A program made the translations under genes and the position numbers. A stretch of DNA of 64,000 nucleotides from NCBI GenBank assembly GCA_002163155.1, contig MAAO01000002.1:310001-374000 (forward strand), written 5' to 3'. The stretch comes from Halobacteriovorax marinus. Its GTDB lineage: Bacteria; Bdellovibrionota; Bacteriovoracia; Bacteriovoracales; Bacteriovoracaceae. The stretch's first letter is position 1, and each line of letters opens with the position of its first letter. Shown piece by piece: positions 17,058 to 26,397 of the stretch. Under the pieces are notes generated by a model, which was not told where the DNA came from, did no database searches, and saw only the letters and a list, made by a program, of their open reading frames with translations.

Positions 17058-18532
17058 GCTGCTTTATTATTATCATAAAACTTTTCTGCTATAGCATGAG
17101 CGTTATCTGATAAATGAGCAAAGCTTAGAAGTCTATCGTTAAATTCCCAATGTAAACTTCTCTTGAAGGAGAGGAGACTCTCAAGAGCTTGAATATGCTT
17201 CGCTTCATTCGCTATGAGGTCACTGAATATTGTTTTAGAGAGTCTTTCAAACCCTTTCCCCTTAGATTCCCAATAGGTTTTAGTCATCGCCCTAAAATAA
17301 ATGTCAGAAAAGGAACTTTGTTTTAATAGTTCTTGATCAAAGTTTTTGAGAACATAGTTATTCACATACTTTATGGCAATATCTTCATCTTCATAGGCAA
17401 AGTAAAGTATTATGCGACCAATATCAAAGAGTACAACTTCAAGGGCAACTGGCATATTCTTCTTTCTAGCAACATCTGCATAGTGAATGAAGCTTTGAGT
17501 CGCAAATGTCATCATGGCATGATTATCTTCTAATAATTCAATTGCTAAGCGATAGTAATAAGACATTGATTGAAACCTTTCAAGATCCTTATTGTTTAAG
17601 CTCGTTCTAAAAAGAGAATTAAATACCATTAAATGCATCTCAACAATAGTTTCTCTTTCGTGGTAAAGAGCTTCATCAAGGGTCTCTAAGAGTTTTTCAC
17701 ATACAAAAGGGATGACCTCATTGTGCGATTTCTCTAAGTGGGAGAGGATTTTTTCCATTTTTCCAAGGATATAGGCCTCTGGCCAAATGAGCTCTTTTTC
17801 AAGATGAAATCTGCCCTCTTGTGAGATTCCTTGAAGAAACTGTGGGTCGACTTTTCTCCAAGGAGTGTTTTCTTTGTCATAGTTTTGCATCAACTCATTG
17901 AAGACTTCGTGCATACTTGTAAATACTTGTATGATTAATTGTTTGTCATCGCGCTTAGAGGCCGTGTAGGCAATATTGGCAAGAACATCAAATGTATCAA
18001 AGGTCTCTTGTTTTACCTTGAGGTCATTCTTCTTATTCTTTATATGAACAAAGCCTACTTTAATTTGATCTTCTAAGAGAGGAAGGAAGTAACTTGGTTT
18101 AATAAACTGACTTACAAAGTAAAGATAGGGGATGATTCCACCAATCGCTAATATGGTTAGGGTGTAACCTGTAATGAGAAGAGGTCTATAAAGAAAATGA
18201 CTTTCTGGAAACAAGTTTACTAAGATGGTGAATAAATTACTTACGAGAATAAATCCAATTCCAGCAATTGTAATGGGATGTTGAACAAATAATTTTGCAA
18301 GTCTTGGCGTATAGAGATTTGCAGTAAGGGTAATGATCAGTGCCATAGAGGTGAGTAGTGCCGCAAGAAAACCAATGACTAATCTATTTGCAAAAGGGAG
18401 CCATCGATTTAGATTATTTTCTAGTAGCCCACTAGAAGTTGAACCTAGAGAGAATATACCAAGAGCTAGAAAAATCATTATGATAGCAATGGGTATATAC
18501 CTAAATATAACTCTTCTTATTTTCTTATTCAT
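17054..18532 (-). CDS. DUF2254-type integral membrane protein
   Basis: 492 residues with four hydrophobic segments in the first 150 residues (around 12-35, 48-75, 90-112 and 118-145) and a long soluble alpha-helical C-terminal domain. The topology and strings such as ALIITLTANLYTPRLAKLFVQHP match the predicted membrane protein family DUF2254, whose function is unknown. The ATG at 18532 was chosen over the TTG two codons upstream. It is separated by 51 bases from the upstream ABC permease gene and may be read with that operon. Confidence 0.8.
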   Translation of the reverse strand: MNKKIRRVIFRYIPIAIIMIFLALGIFSLGSTSSGLLENNLNRWLPFANRLVIGFLAALLTSMALIITLTANLYTPRLAKLFVQHPITIAGIGFILVSNLFTILVNLFPESHFLYRPLLITGYTLTILAIGGIIPYLYFVSQFIKPSYFLPLLEDQIKVGFVHIKNKKNDLKVKQETFDTFDVLANIAYTASKRDDKQLIIQVFTSMHEVFNELMQNYDKENTPWRKVDPQFLQGISQEGRFHLEKELIWPEAYILGKMEKILSHLEKSHNEVIPFVCEKLLETLDEALYHERETIVEMHLMVFNSLFRTSLNNKDLERFQSMSYYYRLAIELLEDNHAMMTFATQSFIHYADVARKKNMPVALEVVLFDIGRIILYFAYEDEDIAIKYVNNYVLKNFDQELLKQSSFSDIYFRAMTKTYWESKGKGFERLSKTIFSDLIANEAKHIQALESLLSFKRSLHWEFNDRLLSFAHLSDNAHAIAEKFYDNNKAA

Positions 18533-18583
18533 TAGCAACTCATCGTCATTACTTAGAGCTGATTAACAAAAGATATTCTTAAA

Positions 18584-19375
18584 TTAGCTGGAGGCTGATT
18601 CGTATTGGTTTAGTGCCCTATTCCAGATGTACATGAGAACTATGTAACTAAGGACTATAGCTATTACTAAATAAATCAGGTAATGCCACTTGGAATGATC
18701 AATTATAAAGTGAACAGGTGCTGAACCTATGAGAAGCACTGGGATAACCATTGTAAAAAATCTTCTCGACATTGAAGAGTAGATGAAATTAGGCCAACGG
18801 CTTAAATTTTGAAATTGCATTCTAAGAAAATTAATTCCCATCCCTTCTGTCATCCAAAACATACTGGTTGAAATGATAAATTCAAGAAGTGCTAGTAGAG
18901 TAAATGATAAGAGAACTAAGAAGGGTAAGAGTACCCAACTTAAAGTATCTAACTCTATTTCTCTACCATAGTAAATTAGACATCCCCAGACTACAAAGGT
19001 ATTGCAAAAACTTGATGTTCTAATATGTCTAAAAAAGCAGGAGAATATTGAGTGAATAGGTTTTAATATTATAAAATCCATCGCTCCTGTTTTTATATCT
19101 CTTGATAGGACCCAAAAACTTTCGCTGATGAGAGTCATGTGTAAGTGATCGACACATAACATAAATGATATGAAGAACATGAGCTGCTCTTTATTCCATG
19201 GACCAATGGCAGAAACGTGATCAAATATGAAGCTCACGGTTGCTAGACTTGAGAAATAGAAGAATATATCCATGAAAATAAGCAGAATAAAATTAAAGCG
19301 AAAACTCATGGCGGTTGAGAAGCTGGTACTGACAAAATTGCCATAAACATTTAGGTAGTGTTTAAGGTTGTTCAT
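18584..19375 (-). CDS. ABC-2 type exporter permease (COG3694-like)
   Basis: 263 residues, six predicted transmembrane helices, no signal peptide. Strings such as SRDIKTGAMDFIILKPIHSIFSCFFRHI, LLEFIISTSMFWMTEGMG and MYIWNRALNQYESASS match the second permease of the COG4586-4587-3694 exporter family. The ATG directly follows the TAA of the first permease gene (TAAATG), so the pair is translationally coupled. Substrate unknown. Confidence 0.87.
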   Translation of the reverse strand: MNNLKHYLNVYGNFVSTSFSTAMSFRFNFILLIFMDIFFYFSSLATVSFIFDHVSAIGPWNKEQLMFFISFMLCVDHLHMTLISESFWVLSRDIKTGAMDFIILKPIHSIFSCFFRHIRTSSFCNTFVVWGCLIYYGREIELDTLSWVLLPFLVLLSFTLLALLEFIISTSMFWMTEGMGINFLRMQFQNLSRWPNFIYSSMSRRFFTMVIPVLLIGSAPVHFIIDHSKWHYLIYLVIAIVLSYIVLMYIWNRALNQYESASS

Positions 19376-20185
19376 TTACATCCCCGCTGCAGTGTAGAGT
19401 TTCATTCCACGACTCCAGATAAAACGATTGATGAGGGCAAAGGTTACTATCCAAAAAATAATGATGAGGGGGGCTCCCGAGAATGGAGAAATTTCTCCAG
19501 AAAATACCTTAATAGGGTAGTAACTTAAGTAAGGGAAGGGAGTAAAGTCTAATACCTTTACTAACCAACTTGGATAAAGTTCAAGGGGAAGGATCGCTCC
19601 TGATAAAAAAGCTGCCATGATTTGTAAAATCACTCTTAAGATCCATGTCTCTTCAAGCCAAAAGGCTAAAATCCCTGTCATATATTGAAGAGTGAACCAC
19701 ATTAAGCTCACTAGAAAACAAAACAAGTAGCCATAGATTAAGGCCATAAAGCTTAAGTTATGAAAAATTCCAATAGAGAAAATAAATGCAATTGTGATCA
19801 TGGAAATAAAAGTTTGTAATAACTGAAAGGAGATAAAAGAAGCAGTATGAAATTCCCAAAAGTTAAAAGGATAAATCAAGTAACTTGAAATCCTTCCCAT
19901 TCTAATGTCTTCTGCAAGGTTGTGTGAAGCATATCCTCCTGCGATAAGAGAAACGACTAGACTCCAAGCATGATAGTGAATCATTTGCGAGAAATTATAT
20001 CCTTGAATAATCAGCCCGGATTGGGAGCTATAGATTGAAGACCACAAATTGTATTTAATAAAAAAGAATACGAGAGAGGGTCCAATAACTTGTAAGAAGA
20101 AATTAACTCTATAGGCGGTAAGTTGAGACCAAGATATCTTTATTGTTTGAACCCACTTCGAAATATTGGCATTACTTGTCAGCAC
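19376..20185 (-). CDS. ABC-2 type exporter permease (COG4587-like)
   Basis: 269 residues with six predicted membrane helices; LAEDIRMGRISSYLIYPFNFWEF is the cytoplasmic coupling region shared with its paralogous neighbour. GTG start. It overlaps the end of the ATPase gene by 14 bases and is followed at once by the second permease. The two permeases and one ATPase would form a heterodimeric-membrane ABC exporter. Confidence 0.87.
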   Translation of the reverse strand: MLTSNANISKWVQTIKISWSQLTAYRVNFFLQVIGPSLVFFFIKYNLWSSIYSSQSGLIIQGYNFSQMIHYHAWSLVVSLIAGGYASHNLAEDIRMGRISSYLIYPFNFWEFHTASFISFQLLQTFISMITIAFIFSIGIFHNLSFMALIYGYLFCFLVSLMWFTLQYMTGILAFWLEETWILRVILQIMAAFLSGAILPLELYPSWLVKVLDFTPFPYLSYYPIKVFSGEISPFSGAPLIIIFWIVTFALINRFIWSRGMKLYTAAGM

Positions 20186-21167
20186 TAAGAATCTCTGGGT
20201 TTAGAATTAATGTCTTCATCACTTTTTCAATGGGAAGGACTTCTGTATTGAAATCTTCCACCTCATAATTTGTAATGACTTTGGAACTGACAGATCTTAA
20301 CTGTTCTTCAGGAATGAGTAGTTCAACTTGCATTCTACCTTCAGCCCATTCAGGTGTGTATTGTTCAAAGTATTTATCATCATTAGATATAGGATTTTTA
20401 AATGAGAAAGAGACTCTTTTTTCATGTCCAAGAAGCTTTTCGAAGTCTTGGATATCACCGTCATAAGCTTTTTTCCCATTTAGGATAAGAACTATTTTTG
20501 AACACAATTCTTGTACGTCGGCCATGTAGTGAGAGGTGAGAATGATCGTACAATTATTTTTCCTGTGATAATCTTTTATAAAGTTCCTAATGTTTTCTTG
20601 GGCCACTAAGTCTAGACCAATTGTTGGCTCATCAAGAAAAATAATTTCTGGAGAATGAATGAGCGAGGCCATGAGCTCCATTTTCATTCTTTCACCCAGT
20701 GAGAGTTTTCTAACATGAATATGAAGAAGTTCTTTGACCCCCAATAATTCACTCATATGTTCAATTTTTTCATCAAAATCATCTTTAGAAATTTCGTAGT
20801 ACTTTTGTAGCAGTAAGAATGAATCCATAGCGGGAATATCCCACCACAGTTGAGATTTTTGACCCATTACGAGGGCAATTTTCTTTCTAAAGGATTTTTC
20901 ACGGTCACTTGGTCTATGCCCTAGAATATTGATTTCACCAGAAGTGGGTACAATAATTCCTGTAAACATTTTCATTAGAGTGGTTTTACCTGCTCCATTA
21001 GGGCCTAATAGGCCTACGATTTGTCCCTCAGGTATATCCAAGTCAAAATCAGCTACAGCGTCCTTAGTGATATAGTCCCGTTTATACAGGGATTGTATAG
21101 ATCCTAGGAAGCCAGGTTTCTTCTTATAGCTTTTAAAGCTCTTCTTTAATTTATTTGTTTGAATCAT
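20172..21167 (-). CDS. ABC exporter ATPase (COG4586-like)
   Basis: 331 residues: Walker A LLGPNGAGKTTLMK, Q-loop MGQKSQL, signature LSLGERMKMEL, Walker B IIFLDEPTIGLD and H-loop LTSHYM, followed by a C-terminal extension of about 100 residues typical of COG4586. The signature glycine is preserved but the second position is Leu (LSLGE), as in this family. First gene of a three-gene operon. No Shine-Dalgarno; TATTAT lies six bases before the ATG, suggesting a leaderless message. Substrate class is not known for this family. Confidence 0.92.
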   Translation of the reverse strand: MIQTNKLKKSFKSYKKKPGFLGSIQSLYKRDYITKDAVADFDLDIPEGQIVGLLGPNGAGKTTLMKMFTGIIVPTSGEINILGHRPSDREKSFRKKIALVMGQKSQLWWDIPAMDSFLLLQKYYEISKDDFDEKIEHMSELLGVKELLHIHVRKLSLGERMKMELMASLIHSPEIIFLDEPTIGLDLVAQENIRNFIKDYHRKNNCTIILTSHYMADVQELCSKIVLILNGKKAYDGDIQDFEKLLGHEKRVSFSFKNPISNDDKYFEQYTPEWAEGRMQVELLIPEEQLRSVSSKVITNYEVEDFNTEVLPIEKVMKTLILNPEILSADK

Positions 21168-21173
21168 TGTGAG

Positions 21174-21179
21174 ATAATA
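21174..21179 (-). promoter_or_regulatory. -10 box (TATTAT) of the ABC exporter operon
   Basis: TATTAT, then CTCACA, then the ATG at 21167 on the minus strand: six bases between hexamer and start codon, predicting transcription from the A of the ATG. Confidence 0.4.
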
Positions 21180-21239
21180 CGAAATGAGTTGATGATAGGC
21201 AATTCCCTTTATTTAATGGGACTCACTAGAGAGTAAGAG

Positions 21240-22088
21240 TTGTTGAACAAAAATCGCTTAAAGTATCATTTACTTAGACTAAGAAAACAAAACCTCTTGT
21301 TGTTATTGTCTGTTGCGTTAGTTTCAGGAGTTACAGCTTTTCTTTTCTTTAAGAGTATTCTCTTAACTCTTCTCTTTTTATCAACGCCCTTCTTTTTTGC
21401 AAAATTTTATAAGATTAGTAAGCATGTCACTTTAAGGGCCATCGCAGCTAAGGAATTGGGGCGGGAGAGATTTTCTAAAATTTATGAAATGGTAGATCTT
21501 CTCGCAATAAAAGCTGAGTTGAACTATGTGCCAAGCCTCTATCTCATACCAAGTGATCTTCCAAACTCCATGGCGATAGGAGATAGTCATGAGTCGGGTA
21601 TAGGAATAAGTTATGGCCTTATTAATCACTTAAATACTTTTGAGTTATATGGAGTATTGGCACATGAAATTTCACATATAAAGAATCAAGATTATAAAAC
21701 TTTGAAGTTACTGCATATATCCTACGCAATGGTTAGTCTTTTGAGCTTTTTTGTAAATATCTTGGTGCTACTATCTCTTCCTCTAGTGTTAATGGGAAAG
21801 GTCAGTATCGGTTTACCCATTTTGTTAGCAGCTCTCTTTGCACCTAATTTTATTCAATTACTTATTCTAGGTCTCATGAGAAATTATGAATACAATGCAG
21901 ACTTGACTGCAAGTCAACTAACGGGTGATCCGCTGTACTTAGCCTCGGCACTACTCAAAATAAATGAATTTCAAAGGAGTCGATTAAAAAACTTCTTAAT
22001 TCACAGAGTAGATGATGAAACTCATTGGCTAGACACTCATCCTAGTTCTCTATCAAGAGTTAGAAGGCTCTATAAATTATCCAAGTAG
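21240..22088 (+). CDS. M48-family (HtpX-like) membrane zinc metalloprotease
   Basis: 282 residues. Two hydrophobic segments near 18-55, the zinc motif His142-Glu143-x-x-His146 (VLAHEISHIKNQD), two more membrane segments (about 158-210) and a third-ligand region RNYEYNADLTASQLTGDP, all in the order of HtpX. It would degrade damaged inner-membrane proteins with the active site facing the cytosol. The start is a TTG (21240 or 21243); no ATG fits. It ends six bases from the convergent ung gene. Confidence 0.9.
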   Translation: MLNKNRLKYHLLRLRKQNLLLLLSVALVSGVTAFLFFKSILLTLLFLSTPFFFAKFYKISKHVTLRAIAAKELGRERFSKIYEMVDLLAIKAELNYVPSLYLIPSDLPNSMAIGDSHESGIGISYGLINHLNTFELYGVLAHEISHIKNQDYKTLKLLHISYAMVSLLSFFVNILVLLSLPLVLMGKVSIGLPILLAALFAPNFIQLLILGLMRNYEYNADLTASQLTGDPLYLASALLKINEFQRSRLKNFLIHRVDDETHWLDTHPSSLSRVRRLYKLSK

Positions 22089-22093
22089 GAAGT

Positions 22094-22777
22094 CTAATCA
22101 ATTTTCCAGTTGATCTCTTTTTTTTCTATGCCTCTAAGATAGTCATTACATTTTGAAAAAGGTTTACTGCCAAAGAAACCTCTATAAGAAGATAGAGGTG
22201 AGGGATGTGGTGACTTTAATATAAGATGTTTGGAACTATTTACTTTTGCAGCTTTCTTTTGAGCTGGACCGCCCCAAAGAATAAAGACTAATCCCTCGCA
22301 GTTTTCATCTAGAATTTCAATAACTTTGCTTGTGAAAGTTTCCCAACCCTTTTTTTGGTGAGAAGCTGCTTCACTTTTTTGAACAGTTAGAACGGCATTG
22401 AGTAGGAGCACTCCCTGTTTGGCCCACTTTTTTAGAAAGCCATGCTCAGGAGTTTTCAACTTCAGATCAGACTCCAGCTCTTTATAAATATTTCTAAGAG
22501 ATGGAGGAATCTTAACTCCCTTATTAACTGAAAAGCTCATACCATGCGCCTGATCTTCCCCATGATAGGGGTCTTGACCAATGATTACGACTTTCACTTT
22601 GTTTAAAGGAGTTTGATTAAAAGCTTCAAAGATTTCACTAGTTTTAGGAAAAATTGTTCTACCCTTATCGGCTTCAGCACTTAAGAAATCTTCAAGTAAA
22701 AGCATATATTCTTTATTAAATTCATCTTTTAAATGAGTTTTCCAGCTAGAATGGAGTGGGATATGAGATAATTTCAT
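22094..22777 (-). CDS. ung: Uracil-DNA glycosylase, family 1
   Basis: Removes uracil from DNA as the first step of base excision repair. The water-activating Asp69 lies in GQDPYHGEDQAHGMSFSV; LLNAVLTV and the C-terminal HPSPLSSYRGFFG (with the catalytic His and intercalating Leu loop) are intact. 227 residues is standard for Ung. No Shine-Dalgarno is evident; TAAATT sits six bases before the ATG. It is convergent with the M48 protease gene. Confidence 0.97.
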   Translation of the reverse strand: MKLSHIPLHSSWKTHLKDEFNKEYMLLLEDFLSAEADKGRTIFPKTSEIFEAFNQTPLNKVKVVIIGQDPYHGEDQAHGMSFSVNKGVKIPPSLRNIYKELESDLKLKTPEHGFLKKWAKQGVLLLNAVLTVQKSEAASHQKKGWETFTSKVIEILDENCEGLVFILWGGPAQKKAAKVNSSKHLILKSPHPSPLSSYRGFFGSKPFSKCNDYLRGIEKKEINWKID

Positions 22778-22831
22778 AGTGAAAATTTATCCTTTTTACG
22801 GATAGATAGTAAAGGATTTAATGGAGGAGTT

Positions 22832-23164
22832 ATGTTTAAATCTTTTCAAGTCATAGGGAAAGTTCAGGGGATAATGTTTCGACAAACTTTTATAAGAGCA
22901 TGTCTTCAAAGAAATATTCACGCAGGGGCCACTAATGATCCCTCTGATAGAAATTTAGTGACATGTTCGGTTGAGGCATCTGAAGATGCTGTCATAGAAA
23001 AATTAATAGAAGATCTTACAAACTTGGAAAAACTCAACTCATGGGGTGCACATGTGGAGAGTCTTAAAGTGTTGAAAGATTCTGTTGCTATTACAAAACA
23101 CGAAGTGACTACAGATAATGTCGACAACTTTAATTGGAGCCCTGATGTTGAATTTTTTCTTTAA
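22832..23164 (+). CDS. Acylphosphatase-like protein
   Basis: 110 residues. The N-terminal 70 follow the acylphosphatase fold: [21 protein letters not shown] holds the phosphate-binding loop and the catalytic Arg, and the Asn of [12 protein letters not shown] is at the place of the catalytic Asn. The usual G(W/Y)V(R/K)N is altered to GATND, and the C-terminal third is longer and more divergent than in typical 90-residue enzymes, so the protein may have changed its function. Strong GGAGG Shine-Dalgarno. Its stop overlaps that of the convergent gene by four bases. Confidence 0.8.
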   Translation: MFKSFQVIGKVQGIMFRQTFIRACLQRNIHAGATNDPSDRNLVTCSVEASEDAVIEKLIEDLTNLEKLNSWGAHVESLKVLKDSVAITKHEVTTDNVDNFNWSPDVEFFL

Positions 23165-25356
23165 TCTCTAATTTGCTTTAATAGAGTTTGCACACTTCCT
23201 GTAGGTAGATTGCAAATGAAGTTCTTACATACGTACGCAGTTTCTCTATTCTTTTTTAATCTCTTATCTTTTAATAGAGGCGATGATGAAGAGTTTTCTT
23301 TGGCGATCACGTAACTTATTTGAGGAAAGTTATTCTGTCTCAATGTCTCAACTAAGATTCCAGGGGTCTTTGAGGTTATAATTACCACTTGCTTTCTATT
23401 TAGGTTCTTGGCCTCCATTGCTCTTACCATTTCACTTAACGAGCTTGGTCCACCTTCAAGAAATACACTATATCTCTCAATAAGTTTATTGTAGTTCTCA
23501 AAGTATTCCTTGTTTAGAGTTAGATCGTAGAGCTTCACGAGATTCATCGCCATAATACTATTTCCATTTGGATAAGCTCCATCGTGAGTTGGTAGATCTT
23601 TGGCTAAAATGAGTTCATGGTCAATACTTGAAATATAATATCCTCCACGCTCTTGATCCATAAACTTAGAGTTTAATATCTTTACGAGTTGAATGGAGCG
23701 ATCGAGCCACAATTGATTTGAAGTCGTTTCAAAGAGTGTAATATAGGATTTTATTAAATAAGCGTAGTCTTCTAAGAAGGCCTTGGTTTGCGGCCTTGAA
23801 TTCAAAAAGATTCTATACAGCTCTCCTGCTACAAATTGTCTATTCCAAATCAATTCTGCAACTTCTACTGCTTTATTGGTCCAAAATTTATTCTTAAAAT
23901 GAAATCCTGAAGTTGCCAGTGAATGAATCACCATGGCATTCCAAGCAACAACTGATTTCCTATCTACAATCGGAAAGGGTTTATTCAGTCTAAAGCTTGA
24001 GATATTCTTTCTTAACAAATCATACTGAGTAGAGGTTTCTAAGTTTAAGTGATCTAGATTCTTTAATGTGAGGATTGTTCGTCCTTCAAAGTTTCCTCTT
24101 TCAGGAATATTCCAATACTGTTTTGCTTTTGGAAAATTACTTGAAAGCTCTTTTAGTCCCCAGGTATAAAAATAACCTTCTTCGTTTTCATTCTTATGAT
24201 TTTTACTGTCAGCATCTATAGCACAAAAAAATCCAATTTCTTTGTGATACATTTGTTCTAACATAAAATTAATCGTGGAGTTCACTATATACTCATAACT
24301 TTTCTTCTTGGTAATGAGAAAGCCCTTTGTATAAATATCTGTAAGAAAGGCATTGTCGTATAACATCTTTTCAAAGTGTGGAGCTAACCAGCGTTTGTCT
24401 GTAGAGTACCTATGGAATCCGCCATCAATATGGTCGTGAATTCCTCCCTTGGCCATTTCATCTAGAGTTTTTGTAATCATGTTAAGATACGACTTATTTT
24501 TTAGTATCGAATAATTTTGAATGAGGTTAGACAGGGGAAAAGAGCTCGGAAATTTTGGAGATCTATTCACTCCACCGTAAATGGGATCAAAACTAAGAAG
24601 CGAATTTTTAAGAACTCTTTTTACAAGAGATTGGTCATTAATCTTTTTGATTATTGATTTTTGATTAACGCTTTGTAGTGCCTCTGTGATTTGATTACCA
24701 TATTTTTCTACATCACTCTTTCTCTCAACAAAAATCTTTCTTATATCTTTTAAGATTGAATAAAAACCTTTCTTAGTTCCTCTATCTCCATCAAAAGCAG
24801 GAATATAAGTTCTAGCATAAATAGGTTTTTTATCCGGAGTAAGCCATAAACTCATAGGCCAGCCTCCACTTCCATTGATCGCTTGAACGACTTTCATATA
24901 GATGCTGTCAACATCTGGTCTTTGTTCACGGTCTACTTTTATGGCTATGTAGTTTTCGTTTAAATAAGTGGCGACTTTTATGTTATCAAAACTTTCCTCT
25001 TCCATGACATGACACCAGTGACATGTACTGTAACCAATGGACAGAAAGATAGGTTTATTTTCTTTCTTCGCTATTTCAAAAGCTTCTTTGGACCATGGGT
25101 ACCAATTTACAGGATTGTGAGCGTGTTGATTTAAGTAGGGACTACTTTCTAATATAAGGCGATTGATAAACTTAGGGGAATTGTCTGGATTTAAATGTTT
25201 TGTTCTTGGTATATATTTCTCTCCCTTATCACTGACTGACTTTCTCAAAGTCTTTTCAAGTGAGCTTTTGAAAGTTATATTTCCTGGCAGTTTTAGTGGG
25301 TCTTGTTTTTTACATGAGAGACAGAGTAGAAGAGATAAAAGAAAGAAGATTTTCAT
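23161..25356 (-). CDS. YyaL/DUF255 thioredoxin-domain protein, predicted lipoprotein
   Basis: 731 residues. An N-terminal lipobox signal ([17 protein letters not shown], modified Cys near 15) is followed by the DUF255/spermatogenesis-associated-protein-20 thioredoxin-like domain: [17 protein letters not shown], the CxxC in [15 protein letters not shown] and [18 protein letters not shown]. An (alpha/alpha)6-barrel domain follows ([33 protein letters not shown]). Family members are thought to be sugar-epimerase-like or redox proteins of unknown substrate. The lipoprotein signal is unusual for this family, which is mostly described as cytosolic. Confidence 0.9.
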   Translation of the reverse strand: MKIFFLLSLLLCLSCKKQDPLKLPGNITFKSSLEKTLRKSVSDKGEKYIPRTKHLNPDNSPKFINRLILESSPYLNQHAHNPVNWYPWSKEAFEIAKKENKPIFLSIGYSTCHWCHVMEEESFDNIKVATYLNENYIAIKVDREQRPDVDSIYMKVVQAINGSGGWPMSLWLTPDKKPIYARTYIPAFDGDRGTKKGFYSILKDIRKIFVERKSDVEKYGNQITEALQSVNQKSIIKKINDQSLVKRVLKNSLLSFDPIYGGVNRSPKFPSSFPLSNLIQNYSILKNKSYLNMITKTLDEMAKGGIHDHIDGGFHRYSTDKRWLAPHFEKMLYDNAFLTDIYTKGFLITKKKSYEYIVNSTINFMLEQMYHKEIGFFCAIDADSKNHKNENEEGYFYTWGLKELSSNFPKAKQYWNIPERGNFEGRTILTLKNLDHLNLETSTQYDLLRKNISSFRLNKPFPIVDRKSVVAWNAMVIHSLATSGFHFKNKFWTNKAVEVAELIWNRQFVAGELYRIFLNSRPQTKAFLEDYAYLIKSYITLFETTSNQLWLDRSIQLVKILNSKFMDQERGGYYISSIDHELILAKDLPTHDGAYPNGNSIMAMNLVKLYDLTLNKEYFENYNKLIERYSVFLEGGPSSLSEMVRAMEAKNLNRKQVVIITSKTPGILVETLRQNNFPQISYVIAKENSSSSPLLKDKRLKKNRETAYVCKNFICNLPTGSVQTLLKQIRD

Positions 25357-25408
25357 ATGACCACCAATGGAGAAATTTATTAAATTCTCCTAGAGCTTTG
25401 GTCTTTAG

Positions 25409-26290
25409 TCAATAAATGTACTTTTTTAAAGGTACTTTTGTAATTTTAGAAATATCCTCACCACGGCATGTGTCTTCTTTACAAATCTTTAGCTGTTTAC
25501 AGCCAAGATTTGACGTAAAATCTTTTTCACCACGAACAAGGATTCCCTCAACTTCTAAGGTGTCTTGATTAATAACAGGTGATCCTGAATTCATATGAAA
25601 AGCATCAATGTCGGCAACAAAGTAAAAGGCTTTATTATTAGTTCTCACTTTTCCATTAATCGCAATTTTTAAAGGTAGTCCATTTGGGAAACCCATAAGG
25701 GAGAGTTTAGAGTTTTTCTCAACTTTTCCGTATTGTCTAAAGTTTAAGGGTGTACGGTTAGAAACTTTTCTATCAAGTTTAATAATGGCCCAATCTTCTT
25801 TGGTGTCATTTCTATCTAATTTTCTCGCTAGGATTTCTTTACAACCGTAGACTTGATTTTTAGAAACTCTATAACGATCGAACGGCCCAACTCTACTTCC
25901 AAGAAGATCCATTCTATAGTCAAAGACAAATGACTTTGATTTGCAATCCCACTCTGTTTTCAAACAGTGACCTGCGGTAACGACGATATCTGGGGCCACA
26001 AGAAATGATGAACAACTAGCAGCTGTTGGTTGACCTTGGTAGGGAACACTTGGGCAATACCTTGTCGTTTCTCCAAAATTTAGAGCGACTATTTCAATAC
26101 TTTGACCAATTTTCTTAAGAGAGTAATTTGAGATGATGGCGGCAACTGATTTTGAGGCGAGCTCGAGTCTAGAACCTTCCAGAGTGGCCGGCTCAAATCT
26201 ATCATCTTCACCGTAGATGATCTTAAATGAGTCCGCGAAGACTTGAATATTTAACAAAAGAAGCAAACTTATAAGTGGCGCTATTTTCAT
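25409..26290 (-). CDS. Secreted trypsin-like serine protease
   Basis: 293 residues with a Sec signal peptide (MKIAPLISLLLLLNIQVFA). The S1 triad is complete: His in TAGHC, Asp in KEDWAIIKLD and Ser in MNSGSPVI. The GSPV nucleophile motif (Pro after GS) is like that of V8/glutamyl endopeptidases. Several cysteines suggest disulfides in an exported enzyme. The ATG at 26290 gives a clean signal peptide; the in-frame ATG at 26326 would add 12 residues and lies at the predicted transcript start. The start codon is inside a palindrome array (26283-26317). Confidence 0.88.
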   Translation of the reverse strand: MKIAPLISLLLLLNIQVFADSFKIIYGEDDRFEPATLEGSRLELASKSVAAIISNYSLKKIGQSIEIVALNFGETTRYCPSVPYQGQPTAASCSSFLVAPDIVVTAGHCLKTEWDCKSKSFVFDYRMDLLGSRVGPFDRYRVSKNQVYGCKEILARKLDRNDTKEDWAIIKLDRKVSNRTPLNFRQYGKVEKNSKLSLMGFPNGLPLKIAINGKVRTNNKAFYFVADIDAFHMNSGSPVINQDTLEVEGILVRGEKDFTSNLGCKQLKICKEDTCRGEDISKITKVPLKKYIY

Positions 26291-26317
26291 GATGAAAATG
26301 TAATGATTTTCATCATG
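26283..26317 (-). promoter_or_regulatory. Palindrome array over the protease start codon
   Basis: Three alternating copies of the octamer ATTTTCAT/ATGAAAAT lie at 26283-26290, 26292-26299 and 26306-26313. The first pair forms a 17-bp palindrome; positions 26288-26299 and 26306-26317 form perfect 12-bp arms around GTAATG. In mRNA this is a hairpin containing the AUG; in DNA it is an operator-like site at about +8 to +42. Confidence 0.6.
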
Positions 26318-26331
26318 TATGGCCATTTGGT

Positions 26332-26361
26332 TATAAAGTTTACACTGGCGAGCAGTGTCAA
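26332..26361 (-). promoter_or_regulatory. Promoter of the secreted protease gene
   Basis: On the minus strand TTGACA (26361-26356), an 18-base spacer, then TTTATA (26337-26332). The spacer contains a 6-bp inverted repeat ACACTG/CAGTGT (26342-26358) that could be a repressor site. Predicted start of transcription is near 26325. Confidence 0.6.
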
Positions 26362-26371
26362 AACAGTATCT

Positions 26372-26393
26372 ATAGAGAGGAAACCCTCTCTAT
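26372..26393 (-). terminator. Hairpin after menB
   Basis: ATAGAGAGG / CCTCTCTAT arms, four-base loop, five bases after the menB stop. The T tract behind it on the minus strand is weak, so termination may be incomplete and reach the protease gene. Confidence 0.65.
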
Positions 26394-26397
26394 TTTA

